The translations under genes were made by a program, and so were the position numbers. Shown in pieces: positions 45,500-53,550 of a stretch of 53,599 nt of DNA. Source of the stretch: DALYLB01 sp033763135. Lineage in GTDB: Bacteria > Acidobacteriota > Blastocatellia > RBC074. The stretch is taken from contig JANRKY010000341.1 in assembly GCA_033763135.1 (NCBI GenBank), positions 1-53,599 on the forward strand, in the 5' to 3' direction. Below the pieces are notes generated by a model. That model was not told the DNA's origin and did no database searches. It saw only the letters and a list, made by a program, of their open reading frames with translations. Every line of letters starts with the position of its first letter. The stretch's first letter is position 1.

Positions 45500-46759
45500 A
45501 TGCGAGTAGCGCACACGGAAGTGATTGAAAACCTGAAGATGGCGCTCGACACGCTGCGAATGAACAAGATGCGTTCGTTCCTGACGGTGCTGGGCGTCGT
45601 GATCGGGGTGGTGACGGTGATGTCGATTGCTTCGCTGATCAGCGGCATCGATCATGCGGTGACCCAGCAGATCGAGTCGATCGGGACCAATTCGCTCTTC
45701 ATCACGAAGTTCGAGCGGGGGATGCGATTTGGCCGGCCTTCGCGCGAAGAGCGGATGCGGAAGAGTCTGACCTATGAAGACGCGGTCGCGATCGGGGAGC
45801 TGCCGACGATGGTCATGGCGGCGCCGGTGCTCAACATCACGAACGACTATTTTGGCCGGAAGATCGCGGTCAAAGGGAACGGCAAAGAGTCCGCGGCCGT
45901 GGTGATGCAGGGAACGCTGCCGGAGTACGAGAAGGCCGGAATCTGGGTTTTGCAGGCGGGGCGATTCTTCACGAAGGAGGAGAATGCGAGTCGCGACGAG
46001 GTCTGCGTGGTCGGGGCCTCTCTCGCGGAACAGTATTTTCCCTTCACCTCGGCGATCGACAAGGTGATCGACATCGGCGGCCGACAGTTCCGTATTGTGG
46101 GCGTGCTGGAGAAGCGCGAGCAGCTGTTTGGCGGCGGAGAAGGCAGCAACGATCAGAACAACATCATCTTCATGCCGTTCACGGTTGCGCTCAAGCTGAA
46201 GCCCAATGCCGAAGACGTCATGATTCTCGCGGTCGCAAAGCAGGGAAGTCTGAAGGCGGCGCTCGACGAGGCGACGGATCTGCTTCGCATTCGCCGGCAG
46301 GTGTCGTTCGGCCAGCCGAACAATTTCGGGATCACGACGGCCGAGTCGATGATCGAGACCTTCCGTTCGATCACCTTCGGCGTGGCGATTGCGATGATCG
46401 CGATCTCTTCCGTCGGGCTGATGGTCGGCGGGATCGGGGTGATGAACATCATGCTCGTCAGCGTGACCGAGCGGACGCGCGAGATCGGCATTCGCAAGGC
46501 CATCGGCGGACGCCGCCGCGACATCCTCTGGCAGTTTCTCATTGAAGCCATGACGCTGACCGGCATGGGCGGCCTCATCGGCCTTGTGATCGGCTGGCTG
46601 ATGACGCTGCTCATCAAGCTGATTCTGCCCTCGTATGTTCCGCTCTGGGCGCCCATCGCGGGCTTCGTTTCGAGCGTGGGAATCGGCCTGATCTTCGGGC
46701 TCTGGCCCGCGTGGAAGGCCGCGCGCCTCGACCCCATCGTCGCTCTCCGCTATGAATAG
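45500..46759 (+). CDS. MacB/FtsX-type ABC permease (copy 2)
   Basis: A 419-residue paralogue of the preceding permease, with the same plan: FLTVLGVVIGVVTVMSIASLI, an extracytoplasmic MacB_PCD domain, and C-terminal GVMNIMLVSVTERTREIGIRKAIGGRRRDILW and AWKAARLDPIVALRYE. ATG 45500 follows GGGGGAG at very close spacing; GTG at 45521 would match the paralogue's N-terminus better. The two permeases may form a heterodimer; the ATPase is not in the window. Confidence 0.9.
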   Translation: MRVAHTEVIENLKMALDTLRMNKMRSFLTVLGVVIGVVTVMSIASLISGIDHAVTQQIESIGTNSLFITKFERGMRFGRPSREERMRKSLTYEDAVAIGELPTMVMAAPVLNITNDYFGRKIAVKGNGKESAAVVMQGTLPEYEKAGIWVLQAGRFFTKEENASRDEVCVVGASLAEQYFPFTSAIDKVIDIGGRQFRIVGVLEKREQLFGGGEGSNDQNNIIFMPFTVALKLKPNAEDVMILAVAKQGSLKAALDEATDLLRIRRQVSFGQPNNFGITTAESMIETFRSITFGVAIAMIAISSVGLMVGGIGVMNIMLVSVTERTREIGIRKAIGGRRRDILWQFLIEAMTLTGMGGLIGLVIGWLMTLLIKLILPSYVPLWAPIAGFVSSVGIGLIFGLWPAWKAARLDPIVALRYE

Positions 46760-46780
46760 GGCCTGATACGCTTCTCTTTC

Positions 46781-46820
46781 GAGAAAAGAGGCCGTGGCGC
46801 GCGCCACGGCCTCTTTTCTC
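46781..46820. terminator. Perfect 40-nt palindrome, bidirectional terminator
   Basis: GAGAAAAGAGGCCGTGGCGC and its exact reverse complement abut with no loop base, spanning 46781-46820, with A- and T-rich flanks that give a U-run in either direction. It lies 21 nt past the permease stop and 3 nt before the enoyl-CoA hydratase stop, so it serves both convergent genes. Confidence 0.85.
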
Positions 46821-46823
46821 ATC

Positions 46824-47624
46824 TCATCGCCCGCGGAAAACCGGCTTCCGTTTTTCGTGAAAGGCCGCGGTCCCCTCCTTCACATCCTCGCAATAGTTGA
46901 CGACCATGGTGCCGAGGGCGGCGTCTTCGAGGGCGTGGTCCATCTCCATGCGCTCCTGTTTGTACATCATCCGTTTGGTGATGCGGATGGCGATGGGCGG
47001 CCCGTCGGCCAGTCTTGCGGCCCATTCGCGCGCCACGGCCATCAGTTTGTCGTCGGGGACGACCTCGGTGACGAGGCCGAGTTCCTGCGCTCGCCGCGCC
47101 GGATAGACCTCGGAAAAGAGGGACATCCGCATGGCGTTCTGCAACCCCATGAACCTGGGAAAGAGCCAGGCGCCGCCCTCGTCGGGGATGAGAGCGAACT
47201 TGAGGCTGGTATCGCCGAGGCGTGCGCTCTCCGCGGCGATGCGAAAGTCGCAGCAGAGGGCGAGCGTCAGGCCGCCCGCGACGGCGGGGCCGTTGACCGC
47301 CGCGATCGTCGGCTTGTCGAATCGTTGCAGAAAGGTCACCAGCTGATGCATGTTTTCGCGCATCTCGAGCATCGATTCCATCTTGTGGCCGCGATATCGC
47401 GCCGGATATTGAAAATCGACGCTGATATCGCCTCCCGAGCAGAATCCGCGCCCGGCGCCGGTCAGAATCACCGCGCGAATGGCGTCGTCGTCGCGGGCAT
47501 CGGCCAGCGCGGACAGCATCTCGTGGACCATCACCTCGGAATAGGCATTGAGCTTGTCCGGCCGGTTGAGCGTGATGGTGGCGACGCGGTCCTCTTTCGC
47601 GTAAAAGATCTGGTTGAACTCCAT
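46824..47624 (-). CDS. Enoyl-CoA hydratase/isomerase family protein (copy 1)
   Basis: A 266-residue crotonase-fold protein. RVATITLNRPDKLNAYSEVM begins the fold. The oxyanion-hole segments are AVILTGAGRGFCSGGDIS and AVNGPAVAGGLTLALCCDFRIAAESA, followed by TSLKFALIPDEGGAWLFPRFMG, where a Glu/Asp typical of hydratases is DE in PDEGGAW. Probably acts in fatty-acid or branched-chain acyl-CoA breakdown. ATG with GAGG upstream. Together with the next gene it forms a 22-nt-spaced pair of paralogues. Confidence 0.92.
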   Translation of the reverse strand: MEFNQIFYAKEDRVATITLNRPDKLNAYSEVMVHEMLSALADARDDDAIRAVILTGAGRGFCSGGDISVDFQYPARYRGHKMESMLEMRENMHQLVTFLQRFDKPTIAAVNGPAVAGGLTLALCCDFRIAAESARLGDTSLKFALIPDEGGAWLFPRFMGLQNAMRMSLFSEVYPARRAQELGLVTEVVPDDKLMAVAREWAARLADGPPIAIRITKRMMYKQERMEMDHALEDAALGTMVVNYCEDVKEGTAAFHEKRKPVFRGR

Positions 47625-47646
47625 GGCGTCCTCCTGTTTTTCAGAC

Positions 47647-48441
47647 TCACTTTCCGGTAAAGACGGGCAGGCGTTTTTCGAGAAAGGCGCGCACGCCCTC
47701 CTGGTGATCCTCGGTCATGCCGCAGCGCAGATGCGTCTCGGCCTCGCGGTCGAGAAGCGTTCGAAAATCCGCGCTCATCGCATGATTGATGTTGGCCTTC
47801 ATATAGCGATAGCTCGTCAGCGGGCCGTGCGCGATGCGCGAGGCGATTTCGGCGACCTCCGCGTTCAGGGCCTCGTGCGCGACGACCCGGTTGACGAGGT
47901 TCAGTCGATGGGCTTCGCGCGCGTCGAGGATCTCGCCGAGAAAGAAGAGTTCCTTCGCCTTCGCCGCGCCCGCCAGCCGCGCCAGCAGCCAGGTGGTGCC
48001 GAAATCGCCGCCGAAGCCGACCTTCGCATACGCCGTTCCGAATTTGGCCTGCTCCGATGCGATGCGCAGATCGCAGGAGAGCGAGACGCCGAGCCCGGCT
48101 CCCATCGCGAAGCCGTTGACGGCGGCAATGGTGACCTTCGGCATGTTGTAAAGCAGCCACGACAGCTCCTGCGCCAGACGCAACCCATCGATCTGCTGCT
48201 CCAGCGTCTGGGGCGCATCGCCATCGCGCGCCATCATCGACACGTCGCCGCCCGCGCAGAACGCGCGGCCCGTCCCCGTCAGAACGATCGCTCCCACCGC
48301 CGGGTCGCTGCTCCAGCGCTTGAGATGGTCGATCGATTGAAAGATCAGCTCCCGGCTCAGTGCATTGAGCTTGTCCGGCCGATTGAATTGCAGTGTGGCG
48401 ACCCGATCTTCGACCCGGGTCAGGATGACCTCTTCGGACAT
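47647..48441 (-). CDS. Enoyl-CoA hydratase/isomerase family protein (copy 2)
   Basis: A 264-residue crotonase-fold paralogue: RVATLQFNRPDKLNALSREL, AIVLTGTGRAFCAGGDVSMM, AVNGFAMGAGLGVSLSCDLRIASEQA and KVGFGGDFGTTWLLARLAG. The position usually occupied by a catalytic Glu reads GGDFG here. It precedes copy 1 in the same transcript. AGGAGG lies upstream of ATG. Confidence 0.92.
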   Translation of the reverse strand: MSEEVILTRVEDRVATLQFNRPDKLNALSRELIFQSIDHLKRWSSDPAVGAIVLTGTGRAFCAGGDVSMMARDGDAPQTLEQQIDGLRLAQELSWLLYNMPKVTIAAVNGFAMGAGLGVSLSCDLRIASEQAKFGTAYAKVGFGGDFGTTWLLARLAGAAKAKELFFLGEILDAREAHRLNLVNRVVAHEALNAEVAEIASRIAHGPLTSYRYMKANINHAMSADFRTLLDREAETHLRCGMTEDHQEGVRAFLEKRLPVFTGK

Positions 48442-48493
48442 AATGCGCCCTCCTGTGTGCTGTGGTTGGACTCTGATTCGAAATGGAGCCCTA

Positions 48494-48522
48494 TCTATAA
48501 ATCATCTTCACGTGATTGAAAA
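48494..48522 (-). promoter_or_regulatory. Candidate promoter for the enoyl-CoA hydratase pair
   Basis: Minus strand TTTTCA (48517-48522), a 17-bp spacer and TATAGA (48494-48499) lie about 50 nt before the ATG; both hexamers match 4 of 6 consensus bases. The remaining gap 48523-48809 holds no gene and only a weak TACTAT for the SH3b gene. Confidence 0.35.
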
Positions 48523-48809
48523 CCACCGCGCCATTTTCACGTCCCGCAAAATCCCTTCGCGCCGGTAAACCTCCGGGAGTCTTGCCCATCTTCAGGCGCG
48601 GCCAAGCCCGAAAAACCATCTCGCAATCGATTCGAAGACGATCCGCCGACGGGGTGCAGCGGAAAAATATTGAACAAAATGGGGGAAAGGGTGTGTTACT
48701 ATCTGGTCACCCATTTACATACAGGACCGGGCAGCCCCCCTTGCGACCCTATCCCCCCAACATAGAAATTGATCCATTTCATGGACTTTTATGGAGAAAG
48801 GAGTGAGCC

Positions 48810-49304
48810 ATGTCACGAGGAATGATTGCCGCCGCCCCAAGGGGGCGCCGCGTCCGATACGCCAATTGGGACCCGTACGACTATCCGCCGGAATACTACG
48901 ATGTTCCCGAACCGGAGCCCGTCGCTCCCCCGGCGCGAGCGCAGGCGCCGGCGCAGACCGGGCAGGGAAACAGCACCATCATCGGGCTGTTGTTGATCAT
49001 GGTCCTTGCGCTTGCGGGCTGGATTGCCTGGAAGACATATCGGGAAGGAGGCGGCGCCGGCAGTTCGATGGGGCCGCCCTATTCAACCGAGGCCGTGCAC
49101 TGGATCAACGCGGACAATGTGAATCTCCGGGTGCAGCCCGATGAGCGGTCACGCGTTTTGAGCACGCTTCCGCGCAACACGCGCGTCATTCTGCTCGGGG
49201 AATATCAGACGGAACCCGATGGCGATACCTGGGCCAAGGTTCGCGTCGAGACCGGCGCCATCGCCGCGCAGGAAGGCTGGGTCATCTATCGCTTTCTCAA
49301 CTGA
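48810..49304 (+). CDS. Membrane-anchored SH3b domain protein
   Basis: A 164-residue protein. The N-terminal ~50 residues are Pro/Tyr/Glu-rich (YANWDPYDYPPEYYDVPEPEP). One membrane helix follows (IIGLLLIMVLALAGWIAWK). A C-terminal bacterial SH3 domain (about 95-164) has WINADNVNLRVQPDERSRVLSTLPRNT and AAQEGWVIYRFLN. Such domains bind peptidoglycan or peptides outside the cell. AGGAG precedes the ATG. Confidence 0.85.
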   Translation: MSRGMIAAAPRGRRVRYANWDPYDYPPEYYDVPEPEPVAPPARAQAPAQTGQGNSTIIGLLLIMVLALAGWIAWKTYREGGGAGSSMGPPYSTEAVHWINADNVNLRVQPDERSRVLSTLPRNTRVILLGEYQTEPDGDTWAKVRVETGAIAAQEGWVIYRFLN

Positions 49305-49351
49305 GGCATTTCGGGGCGCTTCGCGACGCCCGGAACCAAGGGAGAGGCCGT

Positions 49352-49374
49352 GGCGCCGGCTGGCAGCCGGCGCC
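49352..49374. terminator. Bidirectional hairpin
   Basis: GGCGCCGGCT/AGCCGGCGCC, a 10-bp GC stem with 3-nt loop, lies between the convergent SH3b and lipase-type genes. Confidence 0.55.
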
Positions 49375-49385
49375 GCGATTCTCGA

Positions 49386-50348
49386 TCAGGCCGCTCTTGC
49401 GAGCATTCGCACGGCTTCCAGCCAATCCACAAAATCGGCGACGACCTGGTCCCGATTGAGTTCGTTGAGCGTCTCGTGTCGGGCGTAGGGATAGATCTTG
49501 TAGCTGATGTTCTTCAATCCGATTTCGCGATAAGCCCGGGCGAGCGCTTCGCAGCCGCGGGCATTTTCATTTACGGGATCGTCGCCGCCGGAGAAGAGAT
49601 AGATCGGCAGGGTCGGTCGAATGCGCCGGCGGTTGTCGGTCCGGGCGATTTCGGGAAGGGCCGCGAGAAAGTCGACCCAGAATTGAACCGATGCGATAAA
49701 GCCGCACAGCGGGTCGGCGATATATCGATCGACTTCGCGTTCATCGCGCGACAGCCAGTCGAAGGCGGTGCGATTCGGCGCGAAGGGCTTGTTGAAGTTG
49801 TCGAACGAGAGGCTGTTGATCAGATTGCTGCGGCCGCGCGCGCCGAGTCGCAGCCGTTCAATCCGGGCGATGATCTTGCCGAGATGCACGAGCGGCGAGA
49901 CCGTTCCGTTGGCGCCGGACATCACGACGGCATCGAAGACGCCGGGCTGATCCATTGGCGCGGGGTCTTCGCAGATCGCCTGTTGCGCCATGGCCGATCC
50001 CATGCTGTGGCCGAAGAGAGTCAGGCGAAGGCTGGGATTCTCGCGTTTCTCCGCCGCGCAGAGCTCGATCAGATCCTGTACCATCCGGTTCCAGCAATTG
50101 CGTTCGCCGCAGAAGCCGAGATTGTCGTTGCTCCCCGCCGTTTTGCCGTGGCCGCGATGATCATTGGCATAGACCAGATAGCCCTGAGAGGTCAGCTCTT
50201 CGGCCAGTCGTTCATATCTTCCCGCGTGTTCCGCCAGCCCGTGCGCGATATGGATGACGGCCTTCCCGATCTCCACGTCCGGGCGCCACCGATAGACGAA
50301 GAGTTGCGCGCCGTCGGTCGCGGTGAAAGTGAAATGGTCATTTTTCAT
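49386..50348 (-). CDS. Alpha/beta hydrolase, monoacylglycerol lipase type
   Basis: A 320-residue serine hydrolase of the Hydrolase_4/monoglyceride lipase family. Features: AVIHIAHGLAEHAGRYERLAEEL, YANDHRGHGKTAGS, nucleophile elbow FGHSMGSA (Ser115), the acid in FSGGDDPVNENARG and the histidine in YARHETLNE. It releases fatty acid from mono- or lyso-lipids. ATG at 50348 overlaps the previous stop by 4 nt (ATGA). The frame is open further upstream, but that extension is a shadow of the preceding gene. Confidence 0.92.
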   Translation of the reverse strand: MKNDHFTFTATDGAQLFVYRWRPDVEIGKAVIHIAHGLAEHAGRYERLAEELTSQGYLVYANDHRGHGKTAGSNDNLGFCGERNCWNRMVQDLIELCAAEKRENPSLRLTLFGHSMGSAMAQQAICEDPAPMDQPGVFDAVVMSGANGTVSPLVHLGKIIARIERLRLGARGRSNLINSLSFDNFNKPFAPNRTAFDWLSRDEREVDRYIADPLCGFIASVQFWVDFLAALPEIARTDNRRRIRPTLPIYLFSGGDDPVNENARGCEALARAYREIGLKNISYKIYPYARHETLNELNRDQVVADFVDWLEAVRMLARAA

Positions 50349-51085
50349 CGTGTCGATCCGTCTCCCAGCTTCTCGCGGAAAAATCCGATCGCAATGCCGT
50401 ATTGCCCCAGATAATAGGTTCCCCAGACCAGATAGTCGCGCATCGGAACCGGCAGTTTGAAGCGGTTGATGGCGATGATCGAATCGGAGATCAGAAAAAG
50501 AAGGGTGCCCGCGACGATCCATGGTCGCGAAAATCCGGCCAGAATCGCGCTGATGACCATCACCGTGATCGTGCAGACATAGATCATCACCGGGCGCGCA
50601 AAGCTGCCGAGGCTCGGCGCGAACCAGTTCGACAGCAGCAGACTGTAAAGGAGCACGAGCGCGATCAGCGCCATCTGCCCGCCGCTCGGTCGGAGCGGGC
50701 GGTGAAAGTTTCGCACGAAGAGGAGAATGTAGATCAGATGGGCGACCAGAAAGGCCAGCAGGCCCTGCACGAACAGTCCCGAGGGATCCCGATCCAGCAG
50801 GATGTCGCCGAGGCAGGAAAAGGTCAGAGCCATCGCCAGAATCGTATTGTCCCGATCCCGGAGCAGCTCTTTCCCGCGCATGGCGGGGCCCTCTCGAAGC
50901 ACGCGAAACGCCAGCACCGCCAGCGGCGCCATGCCGAGCGCCTTGAGGACGATGCTGCCGGGAAACGGCTGCACGCTCTTTGTCAGAAAATAGATGATGC
51001 TTGCGGAGATGGAGAGCAGCAGCAGCCTCCACTCCACCGACCCAAATCCGCGCAGACGTCCAAACGTGAGAGCGTCCAGGCTCAT
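50345..51085 (-). CDS. YhhN/TMEM86 family lysoplasmalogenase-like protein
   Basis: A 246-residue polytopic membrane protein of the YhhN/TMEM86 family. Eight or so hydrophobic helices are visible. Conserved signatures include SFPGS-like PFPGSIVLKALGMAPLAVLA, FSCLGDILLDRD, FVAHLIYI-like FLVAHLIYILLFVRNF and FLISDSIIAINRF, which carry the acidic residues of the active site. Family members hydrolyse vinyl-ether lysophospholipids. Coupling to a monoacylglycerol-type lipase suggests joint lipid turnover. Confidence 0.88.
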   Translation of the reverse strand: MSLDALTFGRLRGFGSVEWRLLLLSISASIIYFLTKSVQPFPGSIVLKALGMAPLAVLAFRVLREGPAMRGKELLRDRDNTILAMALTFSCLGDILLDRDPSGLFVQGLLAFLVAHLIYILLFVRNFHRPLRPSGGQMALIALVLLYSLLLSNWFAPSLGSFARPVMIYVCTITVMVISAILAGFSRPWIVAGTLLFLISDSIIAINRFKLPVPMRDYLVWGTYYLGQYGIAIGFFREKLGDGSTR

Positions 51086-51206
51086 CCTTTTACCCCTTGT
51101 GGTTTGAGTACAGCGGGAATCCTGCTTTCGTGTGTTGTTGTCGCCTGTGGTAAAGCGCCCCGATGATAGCAGGCAGCCCGTGGAATACGAAGGGCCGGTC
51201 CCGTCG

Positions 51207-51794
51207 TTATTCGGGGTGGTTCCCCGCGGGAGAACGGCCCACGCCCAGGGCGTCGGCGACGCGATTGATGTAGTTGAACCACGAGGCGATGAGGGTGATC
51301 TGCAGGATTGCGGTATCGTCGAATCCCGCTTCCCGCAGCCGCGCGTGATCGTCCGGCGAGATCTTCGTCGCGTCCCGCGTCAGCTGCACGACATAGTCCA
51401 GCATCGCGCGGTTCTGCGCGGAGAGGGGCGCGGTCCGATAATCGTCGCGCAGGGCGGCGACCAGCGGTTCGTTCAGATTGACCCGACGCAGAAACTCTGC
51501 GTGAGATTCCGTTCAGTAATAGCAGCGGTTGGTCGCCGAGACGACCGTCGCGATCATCTCGTGCTGCTCTCGATCGAGCGGCAGGTCGGGCGCGAGCAGC
51601 GCGCCGAAGGTGGCGAAGGCGTGATGCAGCGCGTCGGGAATCAGCGAATGCGAGCCGATCACGCCGCCGTCGTCATTGGCGGCCGGAAAGACCTCCTGCT
51701 CGTACTCTTTCGGGTACATCGTCCGCTGCGCGCCGATCGCCTGTCGCAGCCGCTCATCGGCTTCCGAAAAGGGAATGGTTCGTATCCAGGCCAT
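51207..51794 (-). CDS. AhpD-like peroxidase-related protein, probable selenoprotein (in-frame TGA)
   Basis: A continuous 195-codon frame interrupted only by TGA at 51513-51515 (codon 94). The two sides join in frame and together make one full-length carboxymuconolactone decarboxylase/AhpD-like protein: REQHEMIATVVSATNRCYY, U, TESHAEFLRRVNLNEPLVAA, MLDYVVQLTRDATKISPDD, AILQITLIASWFNYINRVAD. The TGA occupies the second position of the CxxC-x3-H redox motif (C91, U94, H98), where relatives have Cys. A hairpin fitting the bacterial SECIS rule follows. Selenocysteine insertion is the best reading; a point-mutated pseudogene is the alternative. It follows the cupin gene with no gap (TAG-ATG). Confidence 0.8.
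51486..51515 (-). promoter_or_regulatory. Candidate bacterial SECIS element with its UGA
   Basis: In the mRNA, UGA is followed by 10 nt, then ACGCAGA-GUU-UCUGCGU: a perfect 7-bp stem with a 3-nt apical loop starting with G, 17 nt after the UGA. Bacterial SECIS elements need an apical loop 16-37 nt from UGA with a G in the first two loop positions. The apical part resembles that of E. coli fdhF. Confidence 0.75.
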
Positions 51795-52148
51795 CTATTT
51801 TTCTCTCCGAAGATAATCGTCCGTCCCGTCGCGCCAGTCGGCGCGAATCGGGCTGAAGACGTCGATGCCTGTAAAGTCCTCGGTCGCGACGGCCTCGTGC
51901 GGCACGTTCGACGGAATCTCGACCAACTCGCCCGCTCCGAGCAGCACCTCCTCGTCCCCGATGACGAACTTCAGCGCGCCGCTGATGCAGTAGCTGAACT
52001 GCTCGCTGTCGTGCTGATGCCGCGGGACGATCGCGCCCTTTTTGATCGTCAGAAAGGCCATGGTGATCTTCTCCCCGGTGAAAAATCGGCGGGAGAAGAG
52101 ATCGGTGACGCGCTCTTCCGGGATCTCGTGCAGTTTGTGAAGCTTCAT
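51795..52148 (-). CDS. Small cupin domain protein
   Basis: A 117-residue single cupin: FLTIKKGAIVPRHQHDSEQFSYCISGAL carries the H-x-H...E metal set, and LLGAGELVEIPSNVPHEAVA carries the second motif with the last His. Function may be metal-dependent dioxygenase-like or ligand sensing. ATG 52148 follows AGGAGACCT. It is immediately followed by the AhpD-like gene, so both are made from one mRNA. Confidence 0.88.
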   Translation of the reverse strand: MKLHKLHEIPEERVTDLFSRRFFTGEKITMAFLTIKKGAIVPRHQHDSEQFSYCISGALKFVIGDEEVLLGAGELVEIPSNVPHEAVATEDFTGIDVFSPIRADWRDGTDDYLRREK

Positions 52149-52213
52149 AGGTCTCCTCTCGATGGGATGGGATCCAGCGATCGAGCGGAGAATCGCAGAG
52201 TTGATTCCGAAAT

Positions 52214-52247
52214 GCAAAAAGGCGATGGTTGCCCATCGCCTTTTTGC
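52214..52247. terminator. Intrinsic terminator, bidirectional
   Basis: GCAAAAAGGCGATGG/CCATCGCCTTTTTGC, a 15-bp stem with loop TTGC and a T5 tract on either side. On the minus strand it ends the glycine-zipper gene and isolates the cupin operon. Confidence 0.8.
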
Positions 52248-52273
52248 GGTCTGCAGATTGGTTCGGTGCAGCG

Positions 52274-52651
52274 TTAATAGCGATTGCGCTGGCGATTGAC
52301 CTTGACGCGGTGATAGATGTAACCGCTGGCCGCGCCGACGCCCGCGCCGATCAGGGCGCCTTTCTTGCCGCCGAGGAGCGCGCCGCCGCCGGCGCCGATG
52401 CCGGCGCCAATGCCCGTGCGACGAAGGGCCTTGCCGGTCGTGTCCTCGTCGTCCTCGTAATAATAGTCGTTGGACCGGCGCCGATCACGCTGATAGTTTC
52501 TGTTGTAGTCGTCGTCGTAATAGTTGCTGGCGACGGTTCTGCCCCGCTTCCGGCACTTGTCCTTGGCGCTGACATCCGTCACGGTCGCCACAAACAGCAT
52601 ACCGAACAGCATCATCATCAGGATCGCCCGTTTGCTCGTCATCTTGTTCAT
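52274..52651 (-). CDS. Exported glycine-zipper protein
   Basis: A 125-residue protein with signal peptide (AILMMMLFGMLFVATVTDVSA), a charged Tyr/Asp/Arg-rich stretch (YYDDDYNRNYQRDRRRSNDY) and a C-terminal glycine zipper (GIGAGIGAGGGALLGGKKGA then GAGVGAASGYIYH). Such repeats form membrane-associated hairpins in outer-membrane or colicin-like proteins. Function unknown. The following gap 52652-52933 shows no gene. Confidence 0.82.
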   Translation of the reverse strand: MNKMTSKRAILMMMLFGMLFVATVTDVSAKDKCRKRGRTVASNYYDDDYNRNYQRDRRRSNDYYYEDDEDTTGKALRRTGIGAGIGAGGGALLGGKKGALIGAGVGAASGYIYHRVKVNRQRNRY

Positions 52652-52933
52652 GTGTCCTCCTAGGGTGCCTTGAAGCAGCGGTCTGCCGCTGGCGTCGTTT
52701 CGATTTCAATCCTGCCTCGATTGGTTTTTCAATCGGTGCGTCCTGATCTATCTCAATTCGTGTGCCGCGGGGCGTGGCAGAACGATTAGATTTTCAAATG
52801 GAAGGGAAACAAGGGGTTAGTCGTTTTCTAATGATCCTGAGCGGGCCTGTGCACGCGAGGATGACACGATCTGGTGTAGGGGGGCGCACCATTTGGGCAT
52901 CGCGGCGCGGGATTGAGGGAATTGTGCGGGGCG

Positions 52934-53272
52934 TTACGCGGCGCGGAGGGCGCGTTCGACCTCGGGATTCATTCTGCCGAGGAGCATGAGCGTCCACATC
53001 TTCCAGTCGGCGCGAAAGGACCAGAGCGGATACTGAAAAGTCGCGGGCCGGTTGTGTTCGATGAAGAAATGGCCGGTCCACGCGAACCCATATCCGAGCA
53101 CGAGGCCGAGCGGAAGAAACCACAGGCTGCCGGTGACGAACAGCGTGGCGAGACAGATGAGGCCGAGCGTGCTGCCGATGAAATGGAGCATGCGGCAGGC
53201 CTGGGTGGAATGTTCGCGCACGTAATGGGGCCAGAACTCCTCGAATGTCCGGATGCGTTCGCTTTGCGCCAT
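52934..53272 (-). CDS. DUF962/Mpo1-like membrane protein
   Basis: A 112-residue protein of the DUF962/Mpo1-like family. RTFEEFWPHYVREHSTQACRMLHFIGSTLGL gives the H...R..H pattern, followed by two to three hydrophobic helices and GHFFIEHNRPATFQYPLWSFRADWKMW. Yeast Mpo1 is an iron-dependent dioxygenase of 2-hydroxy fatty acids; the bacterial role is unproven. ATG 53272 follows GGGAGG. Confidence 0.88.
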   Translation of the reverse strand: MAQSERIRTFEEFWPHYVREHSTQACRMLHFIGSTLGLICLATLFVTGSLWFLPLGLVLGYGFAWTGHFFIEHNRPATFQYPLWSFRADWKMWTLMLLGRMNPEVERALRAA

Positions 53273-53550
53273 CTTTGCCTCCCTGGAACGGGGTTGGATT
53301 TCGCCTTTCGGCGGTCTTCGATTTCGCTTGATGGCGCGCATTGTACGCCCGGTTCCCGCGATTCGACAATTGCGGCGAATTCGTTTGCGCGGGGGGAGCG
53401 GCCTAACTATCATGCGGGTGTTTGTGTGTGTGGTCAGGTCAAGCGCTCATCTATCGTCCTCCGTTGCGGAAAGTTTGAAGATAGTGGAACAGAGCCTGTA
53501 AGTGGTTGACAAAAGGAGAAAAGGCTATCCTGAGCGCAAGGAGGTACGCA

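Noticed and set aside
49386..51032. Alpha/beta hydrolase with a 228-residue N-terminal extension
   Set aside because: The extension is the out-of-frame image of the YhhN/TMEM86 gene; the family start MKNDHFTF at 50348 coincides with an ATGA overlap.
51513..51794. Two separate small genes either side of the TGA in the AhpD-like region
   Set aside because: Both parts belong to one domain, are in the same frame, and the downstream part has no ribosome site near its first ATG; readthrough by selenocysteine explains the layout better.
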